From: an uncultured Sphingobium sp.
Lineage (GTDB): Bacteria > Pseudomonadota > Alphaproteobacteria > Sphingomonadales > Sphingomonadaceae
Assembly: GCA_913773715.1 (NCBI GenBank)
Contig: CAJYHD010000106.1
Span: forward strand, 1 to 6,828
Length of the DNA: 6,828 nucleotides
Direction: 5' to 3'
The translations under genes and the position numbers were made by a program. Position 1 is the stretch's first letter, and every line of letters begins with the position of its first letter. The notes beneath the pieces are model-generated. The model did not search any database. It saw only the letters and a program-made list of their open reading frames with translations, and was not told where the DNA came from. This document shows positions 1 to 6,081 of the stretch, piece by piece.

Positions 1-561
1 GAGGCGCTGGACGTCGCCGCCGCGCTGGTCGAAGCCGGCATCCGCATCCTGGAGGTGCCATTCAATTCGCCCGAGCCGCTCGACAGCATTGCAGCCATGC
101 AGCAGGCGTTCGGCGACCGGGCGATCATCGGCGGTGGCACGGTCCTGACGATCGAGGCGGTCGAGGCGCTGAATGGCGCGGGCGGCCGCATCATGGTCAC
201 GCCCAACACAAACCCCGACATTATCGCGCGCGGCGCGGCGCTCGGGCTGGAACTGCTGCCCGGATTCATGACGCCCAGCGAGGCCTTCACCGCGATCGGC
301 GCAGGCGCAACCCGGATCAAGCTGTTCCCCGCCGCCCGGCTCGGCCCGGCCTATGTGAAAGCCGTCAAGGACGTGCTGCCCAAGCATGTCGGCGTATGGG
401 CCGTCGGCGGGACCGGAGCGGACACGATCGGCGAGTGGCTGGCGGGAGGATGCGAGGGCATCGGCGTTGGTGGGGCGCTCTACAAGCCGGGGGATGATGC
501 GGCGACGGTCGGTGCGCGCGGGCGTGAGCTGGTCGCGGCGTGGAAGGCTGCGCGCGCTTAA
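1..561 (+). CDS. dgoA: 2-dehydro-3-deoxy-6-phosphogalactonate aldolase (KDPGal aldolase), 5' end missing
   Basis: The reading frame is open from base 1 to the TAA at 559-561 and gives the last 186 residues; by comparison with the roughly 205-residue family about 20 N-terminal residues lie outside the window. This cytoplasmic class I aldolase splits 2-dehydro-3-deoxy-6-phosphogalactonate into pyruvate and glyceraldehyde 3-phosphate (De Ley-Doudoroff galactose/galactonate route). Seen in the sequence: the LEVP motif with its conserved Glu near residue 18, followed by NSPEPL; IGGGTVL (about 43-49); VTPN (about 66-69); LLPGFMTPSEAF; and IKLFPA with the presumed Schiff-base Lys at residue 107 (codon 319-321), then GPAYVKA and AVGG for phosphate binding. 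The LNSP/FNSP-type motif after LEVP favours the KDPGal enzyme over the related KDPG aldolase Eda, though substrate cannot be proven from sequence. It probably belongs to a sugar-acid operon lying to the left. The last bases overlap the convergent kinase gene. Confidence 0.9.
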   Translation, partial: EALDVAAALVEAGIRILEVPFNSPEPLDSIAAMQQAFGDRAIIGGGTVLTIEAVEALNGAGGRIMVTPNTNPDIIARGAALGLELLPGFMTPSEAFTAIGAGATRIKLFPAARLGPAYVKAVKDVLPKHVGVWAVGGTGADTIGEWLAGGCEGIGVGGALYKPGDDAATVGARGRELVAAWKAARA

Positions 562-2594
562 GTCACGCGCTCGGTCTGCCGGTCGAGAACCTCGCGCACC
601 TTCGCGGCCAGATCGCTGTAGGTGAAAGGCTTGGTAAGCAGCTTCACGCCCGGATCGAGCCGACCATCCTGCTGCATCGCATTGCGGGCATAGCCGGTCG
701 CGAACAGGATGCGTAGATCGGGATGACGAGCGCGCGCCGCGTCGGCAAGCTCCGCGCCCGTCATGCCGCCGGGCAGCACGATGTCGGTAAACAGCAGGTC
801 GATCGGCGGATCAGCAACATCTATACGCTCCAGCGCCGCTGCTCCATGCTCCACCGGTATCACGCGATAGCCCAGTTCGCGCAGTACATGGACCGAATAG
901 TCGCGAACCGCCTCGTCGTCCTCGCATAAGAGGATGGTTTCGCTACCGCCGACCGATGGGGCGGCAGGAGTGGCATCGTCCTCATGCGCCACCGCCGCCT
1001 CACCATGGTACCGCGGCAGATACAGCTTGATGCTGGTGCCTAACGCCGGTTGCGAATGCACCCGCATATGACCGCCCGACTGCCGGATGAAGCCATAGAC
1101 CATCGACAGCCCCAGGCCCGTGCCGCGCCCAACTTCCTTGGTCGTGAAGAAGGGTTCGATGGCATGCGCGAGCGTCTGCGCGTCCATGCCTTGGCCGGTA
1201 TCCGACACGGCGATCATGACATAATCGCCCGACACGATATGATCCTCGCCCAACGTCATTGGGCGATCGAGACGCGTGTTATCGACCTCTATCGTCAGCT
1301 TGCCGCCGTCCGGCATCGCGTCGCGTGCATTGACCGCCAGATTGAGCAGCGCATTCTCCATCTGGTTAAGATCGACCTCGACCGACCACGCGCCTTCCTG
1401 CTGGACCGCTTCGACATGGATGGTTTCGCCCAGAGTACGGTGGAACAGGTCATACATGCTCGACACCAGCGTATTGGGGTCGATCGGGCGCGGAGCCAGT
1501 GGCTGACGCCGTGAGAAGGCGAGAAGCCGCTGCGTCAGTACTGCCGCGCGTTGCGCCCCGTCACACGCATTGGCCGCCATCTTGCGCGCGCGCTCCGCAT
1601 CGGCAGGCAAAACACGCTGCAACAGGTCGAGATTTCCAGTAACGACTTGCAGCAGATTGTTGAAGTCGTGCGCGATACCGCCGGTCAATTGGCCCAGCGT
1701 CTCCATCTTCTGCGCCTGCCGCAAGGCCGCTTCCGCATCCTGCCGCGCGCGCGCTTCCGCCCGATGCTCGGTCACGTCGCGCGCTACGCAATAAAGCAGG
1801 TCGTTCTCCGAGACTGCGGTCCAGCTGAATGTATGATAGCTGCCGTCTTTGGCGCGGAAGCGGTTCTCGAATCGGATCGTCGGCAGGCCAAGGCCGAGAT
1901 TCTGCACTTCCTCCCGCGTTATGTCGTGATCCTCGGGATGTTCCATCCAGCCGGAGGTGCGGCCAACCAGTTCCTCTTGCGACCACCCCAATATGTCCGT
2001 CCAAGCGGGACTGGCCGCGAGCCAGACACCCTCCTTGTCAGCGATGAGAAAAGGATCGCGTGCCAGCGCCCAGAGCCGGTTGCGATCCGCCGTCATCGCC
2101 CGCTCGGCCAGGACGCGCTGCGTGGTTTCGCTGACGATGCAGAGCACGCCGCCGATCGATCCGTCCGCTTCGAACACCGGGGAATAGGATATGTCGAAAA
2201 AGACTTTCTCGCCGCGCCCTTCATCCCGCTCGATATAGAAGGGGCGGTCCTTGGCATGGACCGTCTGCCCCTGATCGCGGACCGACAGCAGCAGCGGCTC
2301 CAGGTCCGCCCATAGCTCCGCCCAGCCTTCGCGCGCCGGACGGCCCAGCGCCTGCGGATGCTTGTCGCCGATCGTGGGCATGTAGGATTCGTTATAGAGC
2401 GCGCAGAGTTCCGGTCCCCAGAACAGCACGATCTCCGCCTTCGACGACAGCATCAGCCGCACCGTGGACACAAGCGTCGGCGACCAGCGATCAACTGGGC
2501 CGAGCGGCGAACGCCCGTCGATCTGAGCGATCAGCGCGCCCAGCGCTCCCTGCGACGCAATCATCTCGGCAATGGTTGATGCTGGCTCGGTCAT
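558..2594 (-). CDS. Soluble hybrid sensor histidine kinase, PAS-PAS-HisKA-HATPase-REC
   Basis: A 678-residue cytoplasmic protein, with no membrane span or signal peptide, that should autophosphorylate on His in response to an unknown cue and pass phosphate to its own receiver. Domains in order: an N-terminal PAS-like sensor (about 30-160, with FWGPEL and YNESY); a second PAS domain (about 170-275, ending CVARDVTEH); HisKA with [11 protein letters not shown], phospho-acceptor His309 (codon 1668-1670); HATPase with the N box [10 protein letters not shown] (Asn418, Asn422), G1 box SDTGQGM (Asp465), FFTTK and GRGTGLGLS; and a receiver with the acidic pair Asp559/Asp560, phospho-acceptor Asp604 in FTDIVLPGG, Thr633 and Lys655 in TKPF. 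All key residues are present, so it should be active. The frame is open far upstream into ctaA, but the protein starts sensibly at an ATGATGATG run; I chose the third ATG (2594-2592) for its AAGG ribosome site. No response regulator is adjacent, so its target is unknown. The final PAS/REC arrangement is family knowledge; the signal is not inferable. Confidence 0.93.
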   Translation of the reverse strand: MTEPASTIAEMIASQGALGALIAQIDGRSPLGPVDRWSPTLVSTVRLMLSSKAEIVLFWGPELCALYNESYMPTIGDKHPQALGRPAREGWAELWADLEPLLLSVRDQGQTVHAKDRPFYIERDEGRGEKVFFDISYSPVFEADGSIGGVLCIVSETTQRVLAERAMTADRNRLWALARDPFLIADKEGVWLAASPAWTDILGWSQEELVGRTSGWMEHPEDHDITREEVQNLGLGLPTIRFENRFRAKDGSYHTFSWTAVSENDLLYCVARDVTEHRAEARARQDAEAALRQAQKMETLGQLTGGIAHDFNNLLQVVTGNLDLLQRVLPADAERARKMAANACDGAQRAAVLTQRLLAFSRRQPLAPRPIDPNTLVSSMYDLFHRTLGETIHVEAVQQEGAWSVEVDLNQMENALLNLAVNARDAMPDGGKLTIEVDNTRLDRPMTLGEDHIVSGDYVMIAVSDTGQGMDAQTLAHAIEPFFTTKEVGRGTGLGLSMVYGFIRQSGGHMRVHSQPALGTSIKLYLPRYHGEAAVAHEDDATPAAPSVGGSETILLCEDDEAVRDYSVHVLRELGYRVIPVEHGAAALERIDVADPPIDLLFTDIVLPGGMTGAELADAARARHPDLRILFATGYARNAMQQDGRLDPGVKLLTKPFTYSDLAAKVREVLDRQTERVT

Positions 2595-2600
2595 CATCAT

Positions 2601-2604
2601 CCTT
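2601..2604 (-). promoter_or_regulatory. Ribosome binding site that sets the kinase start
   Basis: On the minus strand AAGG stands directly before a run of three ATG codons (2600-2592). It touches the first ATG, but is six bases from the third (2594), which is a workable spacing. This is why the third ATG is preferred; the three alternatives differ by only two Met residues. Confidence 0.5.
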
Positions 2605-2732
2605 GTTCGACACGATAGACAGCCGATACGCTTGCCGAGGGTCTTTGTATCCGCCCCTTCCTTGCATCTAAGACCTTTTGTCCAGCGGTGCCGGACTTGA
2701 AAGCGGAAGAGGGCAAGCGCAAGAAGCGCGGC

Positions 2733-3752
2733 ATGAGCAACATCGCCCGAACCTCCCATCCGCGCCCCTTCGCGATCGCCCGCTGGCTGCTCATTGTGGC
2801 GTTCCTTGTCTTCTGCATGGTGGTGGTGGGCGGCATCACGCGGCTCACCGAATCGGGCCTGTCGATCACGCAATGGAAGCCGATCACTGGCGCGATCCCG
2901 CCCATCACGCACGACCAGTGGATGGAGGCGTTTCGCCTCTATCAACAGATTCCGGAATATCAGCAGCTACGTCATGGCATGACGCTGGCGGACTTCCAGT
3001 TCATCTTCTTCTGGGAGTGGGTGCATCGCCTGCTTGGCCGCGTGATCGGCGTCGCATTTGCGGTGCCGCTGATCTGGTTCGCGTGGACACGCGCGATCCC
3101 CAAAGGCTATGGTCCCCGCCTCGTCGCGCTGCTCGCTCTTGGCGGGCTTCAGGGCGCGATCGGATGGTGGATGGTCAAGTCGGGATTATCGATCCGCACG
3201 GACGTCAGCCATTATCGGCTTGCCACACACCTTTTGACCGCGCTGTTCATCATGGGCGGCCTCATATGGACGGCACTCGACCTGCTTGGCGGCGCGCGAT
3301 CTCCTGCCAGACTGACGCGGTTCGCGTTGTTTACGCTGGTCGTCCTCGCCATTCAGCTTATATACGGCGCATTCACCGCCGGTCTCGACGCGGGCTATGT
3401 CTCCAGCACATGGCCGCTGATGAACGATCATCTGCTGCCAGAGGGCATCGATTGGACGCAATCGCTCTGGGCCACGCTGTCGAGCGATCCCTATCTGGTG
3501 CATTTCATGCATCGCTGGTGGGCGTGGATCGCGGCGATCGCGCTCATCATGCTGGCGCGCAAGGCCAAGCAATCGGGCGCGCGGGGGCCGTCGATCGCGA
3601 TCAACGCAGCGCTCGGCACACAGATCGTCCTCGGCATTTCGACGGTGATGAGCGGTATCGCGCTGCCGCTGGCGGTGCTGCATCAGGCGGTCGGCGCGAT
3701 CCTCGTCGCGGCCAGCACCTGGGGCGCGCATGCGGTGGGTCGCAGCCGGTGA
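2733..3752 (+). CDS. ctaA: Heme A synthase (COX15/CtaA family)
   Basis: A 339-residue inner-membrane enzyme that oxidises the C8 methyl group of heme O to a formyl group, giving heme A for aa3-type cytochrome c oxidase. Eight hydrophobic segments are visible at about 16-38, 99-118, 129-152, 161-185, 196-218, 258-278, 289-309 and 312-335. Seen motifs: VVVGGITRLTESGLSI after the first helix; WEWVHRLLGR with Glu95 and His98 (the family's ExxH); SHYRLATHL with His160 and His166; HFMHRWWAW with His257 and His260; and AVLHQAVGA with His317. These match the conserved heme-ligand His pairs of the two half-domains. Length fits the alphaproteobacterial form. The ATG at 2733 begins a normal-looking N terminus (MSNIARTSHPRPFA) but has only a weak purine-rich site upstream; a GTG at 2688 in the same frame would add 15 mostly charged residues and has no ribosome site. 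The stop overlaps the next gene's start, so the two are probably co-translated. Confidence 0.95.
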   Translation: MSNIARTSHPRPFAIARWLLIVAFLVFCMVVVGGITRLTESGLSITQWKPITGAIPPITHDQWMEAFRLYQQIPEYQQLRHGMTLADFQFIFFWEWVHRLLGRVIGVAFAVPLIWFAWTRAIPKGYGPRLVALLALGGLQGAIGWWMVKSGLSIRTDVSHYRLATHLLTALFIMGGLIWTALDLLGGARSPARLTRFALFTLVVLAIQLIYGAFTAGLDAGYVSSTWPLMNDHLLPEGIDWTQSLWATLSSDPYLVHFMHRWWAWIAAIALIMLARKAKQSGARGPSIAINAALGTQIVLGISTVMSGIALPLAVLHQAVGAILVAASTWGAHAVGRSR

Positions 3753-4543
3753 GGCCGTTCGCTGCCCTGCTGCTGATGGTCGCTCTTGCCTCTCCGGCGG
3801 CTGCCGAGACGATCGCCATCCCGTTCGCGCCGCCGCTGGGCAAGACGCTCACCTATCGCATCGTCCAGCATCGCCCGGTCGGCGGCAAGCCGAGCAGCTT
3901 CACCGCTGAGCGCGACTTGCGCTTCGAGCGGGACGGGGCGGGCTATCTCCTTCGCTGCACGTTGAAGACGATCGACAGCGACGCCCCGGACGAAGGCGCC
4001 GCCGCCTTCCGCGCGGCGATGACGCCGCTGACCGGTATCGCGATGACCTTTCGCGTCGATGCCGGTGGAAAGATCACGGGCCTCGATAATCTGGACGGCA
4101 TCTGGCAGTCGGTCGAACGCAGGCAGAAAGCGATGCAGGACGGGCTGAAGGACGGTCCGCGCAAAAAGGCCGCGACCGCCGTCGGCGCGCTTTTCGCCAG
4201 ACTTTCGCCAGAGGCGCGTTTGGCGCTGCTGGCGGGCGAGTTGCAGCCGCTGTTCCTCTTTGCAGGATCGCAGGTGGAGGCAGGCCGTGCCGGACGAGGG
4301 GTCAAAACCGTCGCTGGCTCCCCGCTGGGACGGCCCGTTCCCGTGGAAGGCGTGCTGCGCGTGACGGGGCAGGCGGACGGCGCGGTCGATTTGCAGGAGG
4401 ACCTCACCGGTACCGGTATCGCGCTATCCATGAAATATCGCGTTTCGCGCGCTACGGGGCTGGTCGAGGGGCAGGACCGGGCTCTTGCCGTCGGCAGCCA
4501 GTCGCTTACCGAAAACCGGGCGCTCACCATCTTCCAAAACTGA
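3749..4543 (+). CDS. Exported protein of unknown function, translationally coupled to ctaA
   Basis: I do not recognise this 264-residue protein. It starts with GTG at 3749, and the sequence GTGA contains both this start and the ctaA stop, so reinitiation by the same ribosomes is likely. The N terminus MRPFAALLLMVALASPAAA followed by Glu20 is a classic Sec signal peptide with an Ala-x-Ala cleavage site near residue 19; there is no lipobox Cys and no further membrane span, so the mature protein of about 245 residues should lie in the periplasm. The mature part begins with FAPPLGKTLTYRI and alternates short polar and hydrophobic stretches (LRFERDGAGYLL, ITGLDNLDGIWQSV, MKYRVSRATGLVEG) that suggest a beta-rich fold, around a basic, Ala-rich helical middle (about 120-170). 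Only one Cys (residue 70) remains, so no internal disulfide. A role near cytochrome oxidase assembly is a guess from gene order alone. It is a real gene: codon use matches its neighbours and the frame is intact. Confidence 0.82.
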   Translation: MRPFAALLLMVALASPAAAETIAIPFAPPLGKTLTYRIVQHRPVGGKPSSFTAERDLRFERDGAGYLLRCTLKTIDSDAPDEGAAAFRAAMTPLTGIAMTFRVDAGGKITGLDNLDGIWQSVERRQKAMQDGLKDGPRKKAATAVGALFARLSPEARLALLAGELQPLFLFAGSQVEAGRAGRGVKTVAGSPLGRPVPVEGVLRVTGQADGAVDLQEDLTGTGIALSMKYRVSRATGLVEGQDRALAVGSQSLTENRALTIFQN

Positions 4544-4582
4544 CAGGTATTATTTTACCCGTCACCAAAACCGCCGAATCTC

Positions 4583-4611
4583 TTGACTTGAGCGCCATCC
4601 ACCGTCATTAG
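4583..4611 (+). promoter_or_regulatory. Putative sigma70-type promoter of rplM-rpsI
   Basis: TTGACT at 4583-4588 matches the -35 consensus at five of six bases. Seventeen bases further on, CATTAG (4606-4611) is a weak -10 element (three of six). Transcription would start near 4618, about 60 bases before the rplM start codon. A strong -35 with a poor -10 is plausible in alphaproteobacteria, but the call rests on sequence matching only. Confidence 0.5.
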
Positions 4612-4621
4612 CGCCTCAATT

Positions 4622-4656
4622 CCGGGCGTCGGCGACGGCGCTCGGTTTCCTTTTTT
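4622..4656 (+). terminator. GC-rich hairpin with T-rich run in the rplM leader (attenuator or upstream terminator)
   Basis: CCGGGC (4622-4627) can pair with GCTCGG (4640-4645), with one G-T wobble. Inside it GTC (4628-4630) pairs with GAC (4634-4636) around a GGC loop, leaving a three-base bulge at 4637-4639. The right arm is followed by TTTCCTTTTTT (4646-4656), giving the shape of an intrinsic terminator just upstream of the rplM ribosome site. It could end transcripts arriving from ctaA, or act as a 5'-leader control element for the ribosomal operon. The broken T run and the bulge make it weaker than the terminator after rpsI. Confidence 0.45.
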
Positions 4657-4677
4657 CATCTCTGGAGAATTGGCACC

Positions 4678-5157
4678 ATGAAGGCGCTGATGAAGACCAC
4701 CAAGCCGGCGACCCCGGCAACGGTCGAAAAGAAGTGGATCCTGATCGACGCCGAAGGCGCCGTGGTGGGCCGTCTCGCTTCGACCGTGGCGAATATCCTG
4801 CGCGGTAAGCACAAGCCGAGCTTCACTCCCCATGTCGATTGCGGTGACAATGTCATCATCATCAACGCGGGCAAGGTCAAGTTCACCGGCCGCAAGCTGA
4901 CCGACAAGGTCTATTACAAGCACACCGGCTATGCCGGCGGCATCAAGGAAACGACGCCCCAGAAGATTCTGGAAGGCCGTTTCCCCGAGCGCGTCCTGGA
5001 AAAGGCCGTCGAGCGCATGATTCCGCGCGGTCCGCTCGGTCGTCAGCAGATGCGCAACCTGCGTATCTTCGCCGGTGCCGAACATGCCCATGAAGCCCAG
5101 AACCCTGAAGTGCTCGACTTCGTGTCGCGCAACCGCAAGAACAAGGTGGGTGCATAA
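4678..5157 (+). CDS. rplM: 50S ribosomal protein L13
   Basis: A 159-residue protein of the large ribosomal subunit that binds 23S rRNA early in assembly. The start at 4678 is supported by GGAGA at 4664-4668, nine bases upstream. Family motifs are clear: [10 protein letters not shown] (18-27), VVGRLAS (29-35), [18 protein letters not shown] (46-63), [11 protein letters not shown] (81-91) and the signature [20 protein letters not shown] (114-133) followed by AEHAHEAQ. It is longer than the usual roughly 142 residues because of a short N-terminal tail ([17 protein letters not shown]) and a basic C-terminal tail. A Met at residue 5 is an alternative start but is further from a good ribosome site. 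It is the first gene of the standard L13-S9 operon; its TAA overlaps the rpsI ATG by one base (TAATG). In E. coli this operon is feedback-controlled by L13; whether that holds here is inference. Confidence 0.98.
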   Translation: MKALMKTTKPATPATVEKKWILIDAEGAVVGRLASTVANILRGKHKPSFTPHVDCGDNVIIINAGKVKFTGRKLTDKVYYKHTGYAGGIKETTPQKILEGRFPERVLEKAVERMIPRGPLGRQQMRNLRIFAGAEHAHEAQNPEVLDFVSRNRKNKVGA

Positions 5158-5690
5158 TGTCTGATAACCGTCAGTCCCTGTCCGACCTCGCGGCGATCGC
5201 TGCGAACGCTCCAGCCCCCGCGCCCGTCGCGGAAGGAGAAGCCGCTGCGCCTGCCGCTCCGGTCCAGCCCTCGGCGCCGCTGCGCGCGCAGGAAATCGAC
5301 AGCCTCGGTCGCGCTTACGCCACCGGCCGTCGTAAGGATGCCGTCGCTCGCGTGTGGGTGAAGCCCGGCACCGGCAAGATCACGGTCAACGGCCGCGATC
5401 AGGAAATCTACTTCGCCCGTCCGACGCTGCGTCTGGTCATCAACCAGCCCTTCGGCGTGACCGAGCGTGAAGGCCAGTATGACGTCATCGCCACCGTCAA
5501 GGGCGGCGGTCTGTCGGGTCAGGCCGGTGCGGTCAAGCACGGCATCGCGCAGGCGCTGTCGAAGTACGAACCGGCGCTGCGCAGCGCGGTCAAGGCCGAA
5601 GGCTTCCTGACCCGCGACAGCCGCGTCGTCGAACGTAAGAAGTACGGCAAGGCCAAGGCTCGCCGCAGCTTCCAGTTCTCGAAGCGCTAA
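5157..5690 (+). CDS. rpsI: 30S ribosomal protein S9 with long N-terminal extension
   Basis: A 177-residue protein of the small ribosomal subunit; its C-terminal tail reaches towards the P-site tRNA. The ATG at 5157 shares a base with the L13 stop, and AAGGTGGG (5143-5150) lies six bases upstream inside the end of rplM, so translation is coupled. The conserved core runs from about residue 53 ([13 protein letters not shown]) through [10 protein letters not shown] (71-80), [21 protein letters not shown] (115-134), [20 protein letters not shown] and the invariant ending FSKR. Before the core is a stretch of about 50 residues rich in Ala and Pro (about 15-41, [17 protein letters not shown]). Bacterial S9 is often about 130 residues; extended versions are familiar in alphaproteobacteria. 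The extension is low in complexity and probably disordered. The gene is followed closely by an intrinsic terminator. Confidence 0.98.
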   Translation: MSDNRQSLSDLAAIAANAPAPAPVAEGEAAAPAAPVQPSAPLRAQEIDSLGRAYATGRRKDAVARVWVKPGTGKITVNGRDQEIYFARPTLRLVINQPFGVTEREGQYDVIATVKGGGLSGQAGAVKHGIAQALSKYEPALRSAVKAEGFLTRDSRVVERKKYGKAKARRSFQFSKR

Positions 5691-5712
5691 GCTTCGCGAC
5701 AAGCGATATCAG

Positions 5713-5739
5713 AAGGGGCCGGATTTCTGGCCCCTTTTT
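5713..5739 (+). terminator. Intrinsic terminator of the rplM-rpsI operon
   Basis: AAGGGGCC (5713-5720) and GGCCCCTT (5729-5736) form a perfect 8-bp stem with an 8-base loop. The stem runs into a T run at 5735-5739. It begins 23 bases after the rpsI stop, a typical position. Confidence 0.9.
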
Positions 5740-5740
5740 G

Positions 5741-6080
5741 TGTCTGTGGACTGCGGAGATCAGCAAGCGGCGCGATCTGCGACGCGTAGAGCATTTGAAT
5801 CCAGCAGATATTAAGTGGACGGAAAGGAAAGCGCCGGTTTATCAAAGGCAAATTGAGCCATTCGCCTGCGCGGCGAGGATGGGAACGTTCAGCGGATCGA
5901 AGTTCAGATCTTCGATTTTTTCCCAAGGTTCGTAATCTGATGCCAGCACGGCTCGCTCTCGCCGCATCCGGCGTAAATGCCACACAGCCAATCAAGACAC
6001 TTTAACAGCATCAACATCGGTCCTCTCCCGATTTATGACGGAGAGATTACCAGAGTCGTGATCAAGAAAAAAGATGCTGT
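5741..6080. other. Non-coding spacer between rpsI and the efflux channel gene
   Basis: About 340 bases without a convincing gene. GC content is about 52% (157 of 300 bases counted over 5761-6060), clearly below the flanking genes. A short plus-strand open frame (5738-5935, TTG start, 65 codons) and a minus-strand one (5687-5995) lack ribosome sites and familiar motifs. The stretch holds a terminator-like hairpin (5896-5921), a short palindrome GAACGTTC (5883-5890) and nested inverted repeats (6004-6081). It could be a gene relic, a small RNA or plain spacer. Confidence 0.6.
5896..5921 (+). terminator. Second terminator-like hairpin downstream of rpsI
   Basis: ATCGAAG (5896-5902) and CTTCGAT (5910-5916) form a perfect 7-bp stem around the loop TTCAGAT, and the right arm leads into six T residues (5916-5921). 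The T run lies on the plus-strand side only, so it would stop rightward transcription. It sits about 160 bases beyond the rpsI terminator, so it may be a backup or the end of a small independent transcript. The stem is only moderately GC-rich. Confidence 0.5.
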
Positions 6081-6081
6081 T
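6004..6081. repeat. Nested inverted repeats next to the end of the efflux channel gene
   Basis: AACAGCATC (6004-6012) is an exact inverted copy of GATGCTGTT (6073-6081), 60 bases apart. Between them CTCTCC (6023-6028) and GGAGAG (6040-6045) form a second, 6-bp stem. The right outer arm touches the stop codon of the minus-strand channel gene, so the structure would lie at the 3' end of its mRNA; on that strand the right arm is followed by TTTTTT (forward 6067-6072 region, A-rich). It is not a standard terminator, because the T run lies inside the outer repeat. Confidence 0.35.

Noticed and set aside
1050..2315. Two long plus-strand open frames (1050-1514 and 1551-2315) opposite the kinase gene.
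   Set aside because: They are antisense shadows of a GC-rich gene. Their translations have the Arg/His-rich composition typical of such shadows and no known motif, while the minus strand encodes a complete kinase with all catalytic boxes.
2595..2945. Extension of the kinase frame by 117 residues upstream, to 2945.
   Set aside because: This part runs antisense through the start of ctaA, has low-complexity His/Arg-rich translation and no domain, and a good start with a ribosome site exists at 2594.
3186..3731. Minus-strand open frame of 181 codons opposite ctaA.
   Set aside because: A shadow frame: Arg/Asp/Gln-rich translation without motifs, opposite a clear membrane enzyme.
2678..3748. Upstream part of the open frame that ends at 4543 (plus strand, a 621-codon frame).
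   Set aside because: It overlaps ctaA in another frame and reads as Arg/His-rich nonsense; the real protein starts at the GTG at 3749 with a signal peptide.
4543..4562. Imperfect hairpin ACAGGTA/TACCCGT right after the exported protein gene.
   Set aside because: A 7-bp stem with one mismatch and no T run after it; too weak to be called a terminator.
5043..5702. Minus-strand open frame of 219 codons opposite rplM-rpsI.
   Set aside because: It lies entirely opposite two well-recognised ribosomal protein genes and crosses their terminator region; no motif supports it.
5883..5890. GGAAC-type element near GAACGTTC, resembling the -35 of stress sigma factor EcfG promoters.
   Set aside because: No matching CGTT-type -10 element at the required spacing of about 16-18 bases, so it is only a short palindrome.
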